From contig WFQV01000497.1 of NCBI GenBank assembly GCA_015486905.1, positions 1 to 10,852 on the forward strand: 10,852 bases of DNA, written 5' to 3'. The notes beneath the pieces are model-generated. The model was not told the DNA's origin, made no database searches, and saw only the letters and a program-made list of their open reading frames with translations. Shown here piece after piece: positions 1-6,477 of the stretch. How positions within the stretch are numbered: the stretch's first letter is position 1; every line of letters begins with the position of its first letter. A program made the translations under genes and the position numbers. This DNA is from Melioribacteraceae bacterium (GTDB lineage: Bacteria; Bacteroidota; Ignavibacteria; Ignavibacteriales; Melioribacteraceae).

Positions 1-74
1 GACTTAAAGATTAAAGAATATTAAAAACTTTCGCTAATTTTTTCAAATGGCAATGCATGAATATTTTTCTTTAA

Positions 75-89
75 TTTCTTGACAAGAAA
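75..89. repeat. 15-nt perfect palindrome at left edge
   Basis: TTTCTTG-A-CAAGAAA is a perfect 7-bp inverted repeat around one central base. It lies in the 161 non-coding bases downstream of the glycosyltransferase stop. It could be a protein-binding operator for a gene beyond the left edge or a chance palindrome in A/T-rich DNA. The rest of bases 1-161 is A/T-rich and shows no gene; a U-rich stretch follows the glycosyltransferase stop but no convincing terminator stem was found. Confidence 0.3.
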
Positions 90-161
90 AGAAAAAAAAA
101 CAAGGATTTAAATTGTAATACTATAATGACAAAAAATTTATTACGCAGATTAACCGACCGT

Positions 162-1277
162 TTACCCTTTTAACTGCGGGAACCATTCAAAAACTTTCTC
201 GAGGAAATAATTGGCTGAATTTTCCCAAGTAAAATTATTTGCCCATTGAATTGCATTAGTCGAGAATTCTTTTCTTAGTTCTTCATCTCTGAGAAGTCTG
301 CCGATTTTTTCAGCCACTTCGGTTCGGTCATCCATATTAACCAAAAATCCTGTTTTAAAATCAAGTATGGAATCGCGAAGCCCGTGAACGTTGGAGCCGA
401 CAACCGGTGTACCCATAGCATTTGCTTCAATAACCGTAATTCCCCAGCCTTCTTTCATGGCAAGTGTAACAAACACCCAAGCCTTGCCCAATTCCTTTGC
501 TTTCTGTTCTTCGGTAAGAAAGCCTAAAAATTTTACGTTCTTTTCCAATTTTTTCCTCTTCACATAATCACGGAGGTTCGGCAAATAATCCCCCCTTCCG
601 CCAATCCTAAACTGCAGTCCGGGGAATTCCGTTAGCAGCAAAGGTAATGCGTCTATCACCTTTTCAATTTGCTTGTATTTCTTAATTCTGCCGATGTATG
701 CAATAGTCGGTTTTTTAGCTTTCTCCGCCTTTACGGATTTGTACAAATTATGGTCAATTGCATTGTAGAGGAAATCAATCTTTTCGGGATTAAGTCCCAG
801 TTCAATCAGCTCGTCCCTTGTACTTGGTGAAACCGTAAAGATAGGCACATCGCCGTAAATAAAAGGCAGTTGCTGTTCTTTGTAGATGATGTATTTAGCC
901 AAAGGCTTGGGAAGTTCTTTGTAGAGCGAATCCCCGTGAATGTGGTGAATAATGCCCACAAGAGGAAGTTTAACGTACTTAGGTGTAAAGAGAGGAATTT
1001 TTGAAATATCGTCCACAACCAAATCGAAATCTTTTTCGTGTAATTTGTATTTGTAAAAAATCTTCGCCTGCTTGTCGAAAAAATGTTTGCTCCCGGTTCT
1101 AATGATTTTAATTCCGTCAATAGTTTCTCTCTCTGGAGCTCCTTTAAACTTATGGGCAAGGAGTGTAACTTCATGTCCCTTAGCGGCAATGCGTTTAAAT
1201 ATTTCGTGCATATGGACTTCCGCGCCGCCCATCTCGGGATTTTTAATGCATCGCCAATTTATTACAAGAATTCGCAT
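162..1277 (-). CDS. GT4-family glycosyltransferase
   Basis: The 371-aa protein is a GT-B fold glycosyltransferase of the GT4 (glycosyltransferase group 1) family, which moves a sugar from a nucleotide-sugar donor to a lipid, glycan or other acceptor on the cytoplasmic side of the membrane. The N-terminal domain begins with a beta strand (MRILVINWR) and the glycine loop MGGAE (16-20), followed by an HEIFKRIAAKGHEVTLLA segment typical of the family. The C-terminal donor domain starts near residue 190 with YIGRIKKYKQ (194-203), whose basic residues usually contact the donor diphosphate. It carries the EX7E motif, E276 and E284, in KEGWGITVIEANAMGTPVVG. There is no signal peptide or membrane segment. 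The start is ATG with a weak GAAG just upstream. Acceptor and sugar cannot be told from sequence. It is a separate transcription unit from the nuo operon, with its own promoter-like element about 100 nt upstream. Confidence 0.9.
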   Translation of the reverse strand: MRILVINWRCIKNPEMGGAEVHMHEIFKRIAAKGHEVTLLAHKFKGAPERETIDGIKIIRTGSKHFFDKQAKIFYKYKLHEKDFDLVVDDISKIPLFTPKYVKLPLVGIIHHIHGDSLYKELPKPLAKYIIYKEQQLPFIYGDVPIFTVSPSTRDELIELGLNPEKIDFLYNAIDHNLYKSVKAEKAKKPTIAYIGRIKKYKQIEKVIDALPLLLTEFPGLQFRIGGRGDYLPNLRDYVKRKKLEKNVKFLGFLTEEQKAKELGKAWVFVTLAMKEGWGITVIEANAMGTPVVGSNVHGLRDSILDFKTGFLVNMDDRTEVAEKIGRLLRDEELRKEFSTNAIQWANNFTWENSANYFLEKVFEWFPQLKG

Positions 1278-1334
1278 AATTACTTCTTCATTTTTTTTGG
1301 AAAATAAAAATACAAAATCATTTTATTAAAAGAA

Positions 1335-1360
1335 GCCTTTAAATAACTTATTATTTAGGC
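1335..1360 (-). other. Leader hairpin upstream of the glycosyltransferase
   Basis: An inverted repeat in the presumed 5' leader: GCCT (1335-1338) pairs with AGGC (1357-1360) and AAATAA (1341-1346) pairs with TTATTT (1351-1356), with a 2-nt bulge and the loop CTTA. In the minus-strand transcript the stem is followed by TTCTTTT, so it resembles a weak attenuator. It could equally be a simple mRNA-stabilising leader stem. Confidence 0.3.
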
Positions 1361-1365
1361 AGCGA

Positions 1366-1407
1366 AATATATCTTAGTGGTACATGTTTAAAATAGGTGG
1401 CAAAAAA
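1366..1407 (-). promoter_or_regulatory. Promoter-like element of the glycosyltransferase
   Basis: Minus-strand TTTTG (1405-1401), an 18-nt spacer, then TACC (1382-1379) and an AT-rich TAAGATATAT. This resembles the Bacteroidota primary-sigma promoter (TTTG, about 19 nt, TAnnTTTG), although the TTTG part of the -7 box is not matched. A second copy, 24 of 27 positions identical from TTTTGCCACC through TGTACC with the same 18-nt spacing, lies upstream of asnS at 10650-10684. Conservation extends into the spacer (TTTAAAC), so a regulator site may overlap the promoter. On this strand a pyrimidine-rich tract (1408-1447) sits directly upstream and may act as an UP element. Confidence 0.5.
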
Positions 1408-1741
1408 TAAAAAAGATAAGAAAGAAGAAACCAGAAATAAGAAATAGTTAGACGCAATACGTTAGATCTGATGACCGGTGAGTTGAAAAAGGAAAGTGAA
1501 CAATGAAATAAAATGCTCAAAAACAATGTCGCACAGATTAACAGTTCCGCGACATTTTAGGGGACTTCTCGCAATGTCTGACAAGTGCTTTTTGTACAAC
1601 ACTCCGGTGTGAGGACAAAATTATTGAAATAAACAAATAAAAATCTACGGGGATCTTTTCAGCGGAAAATTTACACATCTCACAAATTGAAGAGGCAGAT
1701 TTGCCTTAAAGAATATTCTTCCTTAAAATCTCAGAAAAATT
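1408..1741. other. Intergenic region between nuoN and the glycosyltransferase promoter
   Basis: No gene is supported here. From the nuoN side it holds a 12-nt palindrome AAGAATATTCTT (1709-1720) flanked by direct repeats CCTTAAA (1704-1710, 1721-1727), a small stem AGGCA/TGCCT (1693-1697, 1702-1706) without a good U tract, and the terminator-like hairpin at 1525-1556. GCAATGTC at 1571-1578 repeats part of that hairpin arm. The only short ORF containing the arm on the plus strand is 15 codons long and not convincing. Confidence 0.5.
1519..1556 (-). terminator. Candidate rho-independent terminator of the asnS-nuo operon
   Basis: AATGTCGC (1525-1532) and GCGACATT (1549-1556) form a perfect 8-bp stem with a 16-nt loop. 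Read on the minus strand the stem is followed by G and then TTTTT (1523-1519), the usual terminator layout. It lies about 190 nt past the nuoN stop, further than usual, and the loop is large, so the call is tentative. The same inverted repeat could be a remnant of a mobile-element end. Confidence 0.45.
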
Positions 1742-3163
1742 TTAATGCAGAACGGAAGTAATAACATTCATCAGCAAATCGGGGACAACACCAAAGACCA
1801 AAACCGCTAACGCCGAGAGAGCCACAGCCGTAAGTCCCGGAATGTTTTTCTCGATTGTAAAATCTTCCTTCTCGTCTTTGAAGTACATATAAACAACAAC
1901 ACGCAAATAGAAATAAACACTGATTGCGCTTGCGGTAATGCCGATTACAGCCAGCCAAACAAGGTTTTGCTCAATTGCACCTACAAAAACGTAATATTTT
2001 CCGAAGAAGCCCGCCAAGGGGGGAATACCTGCCAAAGCAAACATAAAGAGAGCCATAAATCCCGCCAACACAGGGTTCTTTTTATTTAATCCAGCGTAAC
2101 TGTCCAAATCGACTCTGTTGTCGTTCTCGCCTTCGATTATTGAAATCACACCGAAAGCGCCGAGGTTCATAAACGCGTAGGCAGCAAGGTAGAAAATTAT
2201 CCCTGCAATACTTGTAACGTTCCCCGCGGCAAGTCCAATGGACATATAGCCTGCGTGAACGATGGAGCTGTAAGCAAGCATTCTTTTAAGATTTTTCTGT
2301 GCAATTGCTACAATACTGCCGTAAAGCATTGAAAGCAACGAAATGGCAATAAAGTAATCCTCAAACGTGTGAGGAGCGCTACCGGTGGTAACCGCCGTTA
2401 ACGTAATAATCAAAACGCTGAAAGCCGCAGCTTTTCCGATTGTGGACATAATGCCGGTAACGGTCGTAGCCGAACCTTGGTAAACATCAGGCACCCACAT
2501 GTGAAACGGGAAAGCGGCAATCTTAAACGAGAAGCCTATTAAAAACAGACCCATTCCAATTACAAACAAAGGCTTGTGAATTAAGTTTATGAAGTGCCTG
2601 AACATAAAATCCAAATTCGTGTTGCCCATTGAACCGTAAATAAGCCCAATACCGTAAACTACAAAGCCCGTTGCAAAAGCACCGAGAAGAAAATATTTTA
2701 ACGAAGCTTCGTTAGCAGATAATTTTTTCCTATTAATTCCCGCAAGGATGTAAAACGAAATGGACATCAATTCAAGTCCCAAGAAGACCGTGAACAAATC
2801 CAGAGAACCTGCGAGCAGCATCATTCCCAAGACGGAGGTGAGAACAAGTATGTAAAACTCACCGAAATAAGCGCCGAACTTTTTAATGTAATTAACAGAG
2901 CTTAGTACGGCAATCATTGCACCGAAATTAAAAATGAAATTGAAGATTGCGGATTTGCCTCCCACATGAAGCATTCCGTAAACTTCCGTGCTGATAGATA
3001 TTTGGTAAAGAGAAATTATTGCATTAGCCAGAAGTACAAGCACGGAAAACCAAGATAAAATTTCTTTGCTCTTCTCCGTGGAAATCTCAATTACCACCGC
3101 TAAAACAATAGCGGACCCCAGAACAATAAACGGCAATATTTGCAAAAAGATTGAATTTTCCAT
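1742..3163 (-). CDS. nuoN: NADH-quinone oxidoreductase subunit N
   Basis: NuoN is one of three antiporter-like proton-pumping subunits in the membrane arm of complex I. The 473-aa protein matches the usual length (E. coli about 485) and is almost entirely membrane segments. The pump residues are visible: E131 in LGLELMS (TM5 glutamate), K214 in FSFKIAAFPFHMWVPDVYQG (TM7 lysine), K244 in the TIGKAA helix, and K389 in GFFGKYYVF (TM12 lysine). The WVPDVYQG signature separates NuoN from NuoL and NuoM. The ATG follows the unknown small gene by 8 nt with AAAGG upstream. It is the last gene of the operon; no further nuo gene follows. It is separated from nuoM by two inserted genes, whereas nuoM-nuoN adjacency is the common order. 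Confidence 0.97.
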   Translation of the reverse strand: MENSIFLQILPFIVLGSAIVLAVVIEISTEKSKEILSWFSVLVLLANAIISLYQISISTEVYGMLHVGGKSAIFNFIFNFGAMIAVLSSVNYIKKFGAYFGEFYILVLTSVLGMMLLAGSLDLFTVFLGLELMSISFYILAGINRKKLSANEASLKYFLLGAFATGFVVYGIGLIYGSMGNTNLDFMFRHFINLIHKPLFVIGMGLFLIGFSFKIAAFPFHMWVPDVYQGSATTVTGIMSTIGKAAAFSVLIITLTAVTTGSAPHTFEDYFIAISLLSMLYGSIVAIAQKNLKRMLAYSSIVHAGYMSIGLAAGNVTSIAGIIFYLAAYAFMNLGAFGVISIIEGENDNRVDLDSYAGLNKKNPVLAGFMALFMFALAGIPPLAGFFGKYYVFVGAIEQNLVWLAVIGITASAISVYFYLRVVVYMYFKDEKEDFTIEKNIPGLTAVALSALAVLVFGVVPDLLMNVITSVLH

Positions 3164-3171
3164 AGTCGCCT

Positions 3172-3537
3172 TTACTCAAAAAATAAAATATCGTCTTCCA
3201 CTTTCTCTATTTTTAATTTGTGGTCTTCGTCAATCGAGATGTTCAACTTTTCGTGGTTATTGAAATCAAAGATGTTATTCCCTTCCTGCACCACAACCAT
3301 TTTAATTCCTTTGTATTTCGAAACAGCTTCTTCCAAATCTTTAACTTCATGAAAGTAAATCTCGGTAAAATTTTCCATCATTTTGTAGCAAGCACCTTTT
3401 TTGGAAGTACTGAAATCGGTGATTATTTCATTTTCAAAAATCACCTTTAAAATGTGGCAACGAAAAGGCAAAAGAACTCTGTTACCAAAATAGAGTCCGT
3501 AAGCACCGGTTTTTAAAACTTCTTTAATAGTAGCCAT
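3172..3537 (-). CDS. Unrecognised 121-aa soluble protein in the nuo operon
   Basis: I do not recognise this family. The protein has no signal peptide or membrane segment and looks like a small mixed alpha/beta domain. It has a basic N-terminal part (residues 1-31), two cysteines (C27, C50), a lysine/glutamate-rich helix (about 60-78), a strand KMVVVQEGNNIFDF (79-92) and an acidic tail ending DDILFFE. I choose the ATG at 3537 because it forms TAATG with the stop of the antiporter gene and has a GGGAGAGG ribosome-binding site just upstream; a TTG at 3567 would add 10 residues but lacks support. The 1-nt overlap upstream and 8-nt gap to nuoN show it is cotranscribed and translationally coupled. 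Its position suggests a role with the antiporter or complex I (assembly, regulation), which is inference only. Confidence 0.75.
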   Translation of the reverse strand: MATIKEVLKTGAYGLYFGNRVLLPFRCHILKVIFENEIITDFSTSKKGACYKMMENFTEIYFHEVKDLEEAVSKYKGIKMVVVQEGNNIFDFNNHEKLNISIDEDHKLKIEKVEDDILFFE

Positions 3538-4946
3538 TATCCTCTCCCAAAGAAAAATACTAACCAAACAATTGTAAAAATAGGAATTAAAATCGGAATA
3601 GCATATTTAATAAAATAAGTATGAAAACTGGGCATTTTAATACCCGAACGTTCTGTAATGGATTTGACCATAAAATTCGGTCCGTTCCCGATGTACGTCA
3701 TTGAGCCGAAGAAGACCGCACCAACTGAAATTGCCTGCAAATAAAGCGGGTCAAGCATCTGGAATTTATGAACCTCTGCGGCAATGTTGACATTCAATCC
3801 CCACTTACCCATTGCGGCGCTAAGGAAATTAACGAACGTCGGCGTATTATCGAGGAATCCCGATAAAGCACCGGTTGACCAATAAAACACGCCGGAGTTT
3901 AATTGATTGCCGTAAGTATGAGCTTCGTGAGCAATTAGTTGTAGTGCGGGAACCATAGTGGCAAATATTCCAACGAAAAGATAAGCAACTTCACGAATAG
4001 GTTCGAACTCAAATTCGTTAGCTTTAAGAATTTCTTTGTCGGCTGTCTTAAACGAAGCATAAATTACAATGAACATTATTATTTCGCGGAACCCGAACGG
4101 TAGAGGCTCTAAAGAAGGTACCCAAGGCATCACCGCCGGGTCGATGAAAACGGCAATTAAAATCACTAACAAGTACAGTAAATTAATTTTACCTTTAAAG
4201 ACGATACTACCGTTATATTCGGTTTCGTCTTTCGGTTCCATTCGCACGTGTCGCCAATCGAAGACGTAAAACACAGCTAACACAAGCAGAACCGTAGGCA
4301 GCCAAATGTGCCAGTTGTTTTCAAGAAACCAGAAGAAATCAATCCCTTTCAAGAACCCGAGGAACAACGGCGGGTCTCCAATAGGTGTTAAAGCACCGCC
4401 GATATTGCTAATCAAAAAGATGAAAAAGATAATGTGATAAGGATGAATTCTTTTCCTATTAAACTTAATATAAGGACGTATTAAAACCATCGACGCACCC
4501 GTAGTACCGATAATATTGGACAAGATTGCGCCGATAAAAAGAATAATCACATTTACCAAGGGTGTCGATTTCTTGTTCACATCGATTAAAATTCCGCCCG
4601 AAGCTACAAAAAGAGAGCCGAGCAAAGCGATAAAAGAAATGTATTCGGCTAAAGTGTGCATTAAGATATGGGTGTCCTTAAGAACCGTCATATAATAAAC
4701 CACCGGAATCAATCCGAGGAAGATGGAAACTTTCGGGTAATGCTTTTCCCAAAATCTATGGTAGAAAAGAGGTCCGGTAGCAATCATCAACAGAATAATA
4801 ACGAAGGGAAGCACCATATAAGGAGACGGTAATTCTTTCTCAATACTGCTTACGGCACCTCCTTCCTGCGTCCCGGCAAATACAACATTAGTTGCAATAA
4901 AGAAAAAAAGAAAAGCAAGTATTTTTCTGAAAAATCCCTTTCGCAT
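3537..4946 (-). CDS. NhaD/CitMHS_2-like sodium:proton antiporter family protein
   Basis: This 469-aa inner-membrane protein belongs to the ion transporter (IT) superfamily that includes ArsB, NhaD and CitM, and is closest in look to the Bacteroidota proteins annotated as sodium:proton antiporter or putative citrate transporter (CitMHS_2). It begins with a likely signal peptide (KGFFRKILAFLFFFIATNVVFA, cut near residue 24), then about 11-12 membrane segments. Family marks are the paired half-repeats SNIIGTTGASMVLIRP (143-158) with SNIGGALTPIGDPPLF (180-195), LDNTPT (365-370) and GSMTYIGNGPNFMVKS (414-429). It is unrelated to NuoL/M/N. The ATG is 10 nt after the nuoM stop with AAAGGA overlapping that stop; its own stop overlaps the next gene. 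The transported ion is inferred: sodium/proton exchange is likely from family and context, but an organic anion cannot be excluded. Confidence 0.85.
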   Translation of the reverse strand: MRKGFFRKILAFLFFFIATNVVFAGTQEGGAVSSIEKELPSPYMVLPFVIILLMIATGPLFYHRFWEKHYPKVSIFLGLIPVVYYMTVLKDTHILMHTLAEYISFIALLGSLFVASGGILIDVNKKSTPLVNVIILFIGAILSNIIGTTGASMVLIRPYIKFNRKRIHPYHIIFFIFLISNIGGALTPIGDPPLFLGFLKGIDFFWFLENNWHIWLPTVLLVLAVFYVFDWRHVRMEPKDETEYNGSIVFKGKINLLYLLVILIAVFIDPAVMPWVPSLEPLPFGFREIIMFIVIYASFKTADKEILKANEFEFEPIREVAYLFVGIFATMVPALQLIAHEAHTYGNQLNSGVFYWSTGALSGFLDNTPTFVNFLSAAMGKWGLNVNIAAEVHKFQMLDPLYLQAISVGAVFFGSMTYIGNGPNFMVKSITERSGIKMPSFHTYFIKYAIPILIPIFTIVWLVFFFGRG

Positions 4947-4956
4947 AAATTATCCT

Positions 4957-6474
4957 TTAGAGAAAATTAAATGTAAAAGAACTAACCGTATGTAATATAC
5001 CTTGCGTTGCGGCGTGGGAAACGCTTAAAAACGTATTTGGGTAAACTCCAATCCACACAATAAAAATTAAAATAGGAATTAGAACAACCAACTCGCGTGC
5101 ATTCATATCCTTCAAAGATTCCAACTTTGGATTTGTAACTTTGCCCCACACAACACGCTCGTACATCCAGAGCAAATAAACAGCGGCAAATATCACTCCC
5201 GTTGCACCGAAGATTACAAACCACCAACTTCCCAAAACCTGCGATTGGAACGAACCCAAAAGAATTAAAAATTCTCCGATAAATCCGTTTAAGCCGGGTA
5301 AACCGATTGAAGAAAGAGAAACTATCATTAAAATAGTTGCGTAAATCGGTACTAACTTGGCTATTCCGCCGTAGTAAGCAATTTCACGCGTGTGAGTACG
5401 TTCGTAAATTATTCCCACCAAAAGGAACAAAGCTCCCGTTGAAAGACCGTGGTTAACCATTTGAATTACAGCACCCTGTACGGATTCCGGCGTCAAAGCA
5501 AAAATTCCCAGCACTACAAAGCCCAAGTGGGAAACGGAAGAGTAAGCAACCAACTTCTTCATATCTTTTTGAATCATCGCAACGAGTGCGCCGTAAATAA
5601 TGCCTATTACGGCAAGCACGGAAATGTAAGGTGCGTAAAGAACCGTCGATTGCGGGAAAAGGGGAAGACAAAATCTTAGTATTCCGTAAGTTCCCATCTT
5701 AAGTAAAACCCCGGCAAGTATTACCGAACCGGCTGTAGGCGCTTCCACGTGAGCATCGGGCAGCCAGGTATGTAGCGGAAAAATAGGAACTTTAATTGCA
5801 AAACTAATAAAGAAAGCAAGGAACATATAGCGTTGAATTTCGTGCGGTACGGTAGGACCAACGCGGTAAAGCTCCAAAAGATTTGTTGTAAAGTATCCTA
5901 TTTGGTTGGAAGCGTAAACGGCTAACCAAATAATTGCAACAAGCATCAACAAACTGCCGGCCATCGTGAAAACGAAAAATTTAACCGACGCGTAAATCCT
6001 ACGCTCCCCGCCCCAAATTCCAATAATAAAATACATTGGAATAAGCATTGATTCCCAAAATACGTAAAACAGGAATAAATCGAGCGAGACGAAAACGCCA
6101 ATCATTGCCGCTTCCAAAAAGAGCATAAAGAAAGTAAAAAGTTTTACGTTCTTCTTAATTGCACTCCAACTTGAAATCAAAGTTAACGGTGAAATAAAAG
6201 TTGTTAGCAAAATAAGGAGTAATGATATTCCGTCAATTCCTACGGAATAAGAAATGTGCAAACTTTTAACCCACTGAATTTGGTGTGTGAATTGAAAAAC
6301 CGAAAGCGAGGAATCGAACTTAAAATAAATTACCACCGAGATAATGAAAGCAATAGTAGAAACGGCTACGCCGAACCAGCGGATTAAACTTTCCTTCCCT
6401 TTGGGTAACAAAAGGATGACTACACTTCCGATTATCGGAGTAAAGAGCAAATATGTTAACAAATAACTTTCCAT
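4957..6474 (-). CDS. nuoM: NADH-quinone oxidoreductase subunit M
   Basis: NuoM is the middle antiporter-like subunit of the complex I membrane arm and pumps protons during NADH oxidation. Its 505 residues match the family (E. coli 509). Visible key residues are E141 in FWESMLIPMYF (TM5), K228 in FAIKVPIFPLHTWLPDAH (TM7), K259 in LLKMGTYG (TM8), and E401 in GFIGEFLIL (TM12). The TM12 glutamate in place of lysine is the normal NuoM mark and separates it from NuoL and NuoN. SVGIDGISLLL (77-87) is the usual segment before TM3. The start ATG lies 3 nt after the nuoL stop, with no strong ribosome-binding site, so coupling to nuoL translation is likely. Downstream comes the antiporter gene instead of nuoN. 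Confidence 0.98.
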   Translation of the reverse strand: MESYLLTYLLFTPIIGSVVILLLPKGKESLIRWFGVAVSTIAFIISVVIYFKFDSSLSVFQFTHQIQWVKSLHISYSVGIDGISLLLILLTTFISPLTLISSWSAIKKNVKLFTFFMLFLEAAMIGVFVSLDLFLFYVFWESMLIPMYFIIGIWGGERRIYASVKFFVFTMAGSLLMLVAIIWLAVYASNQIGYFTTNLLELYRVGPTVPHEIQRYMFLAFFISFAIKVPIFPLHTWLPDAHVEAPTAGSVILAGVLLKMGTYGILRFCLPLFPQSTVLYAPYISVLAVIGIIYGALVAMIQKDMKKLVAYSSVSHLGFVVLGIFALTPESVQGAVIQMVNHGLSTGALFLLVGIIYERTHTREIAYYGGIAKLVPIYATILMIVSLSSIGLPGLNGFIGEFLILLGSFQSQVLGSWWFVIFGATGVIFAAVYLLWMYERVVWGKVTNPKLESLKDMNARELVVLIPILIFIVWIGVYPNTFLSVSHAATQGILHTVSSFTFNFL

Positions 6475-6477
6475 AGG

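Noticed and set aside
79..127. TTGACA at 79-84 and TATAAT at 122-127 on the plus strand
   Set aside because: The spacing is 37 nt, far from the 16-18 nt needed, and no plus-strand gene follows.
1072..1329. Plus-strand frames opposite the glycosyltransferase, nuo genes and asnS
   Set aside because: They are antisense shadows of clear conserved genes, with no family resemblance or ribosome-binding site.
1513..1560. 15-codon plus-strand ORF covering the terminator hairpin
   Set aside because: It is very short, lacks a clear ribosome-binding site and is explained by the inverted repeat.
1519..1600. Insertion-sequence remnant
   Set aside because: An inverted repeat is present, but there is no transposase fragment or target duplication to support it.
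3538..3567. TTG start giving a 131-aa version of the unknown protein
   Set aside because: The ATG at 3537 forms TAATG with the upstream gene and has a strong GGGAGAGG site; the TTG lies inside the antiporter's last helix.
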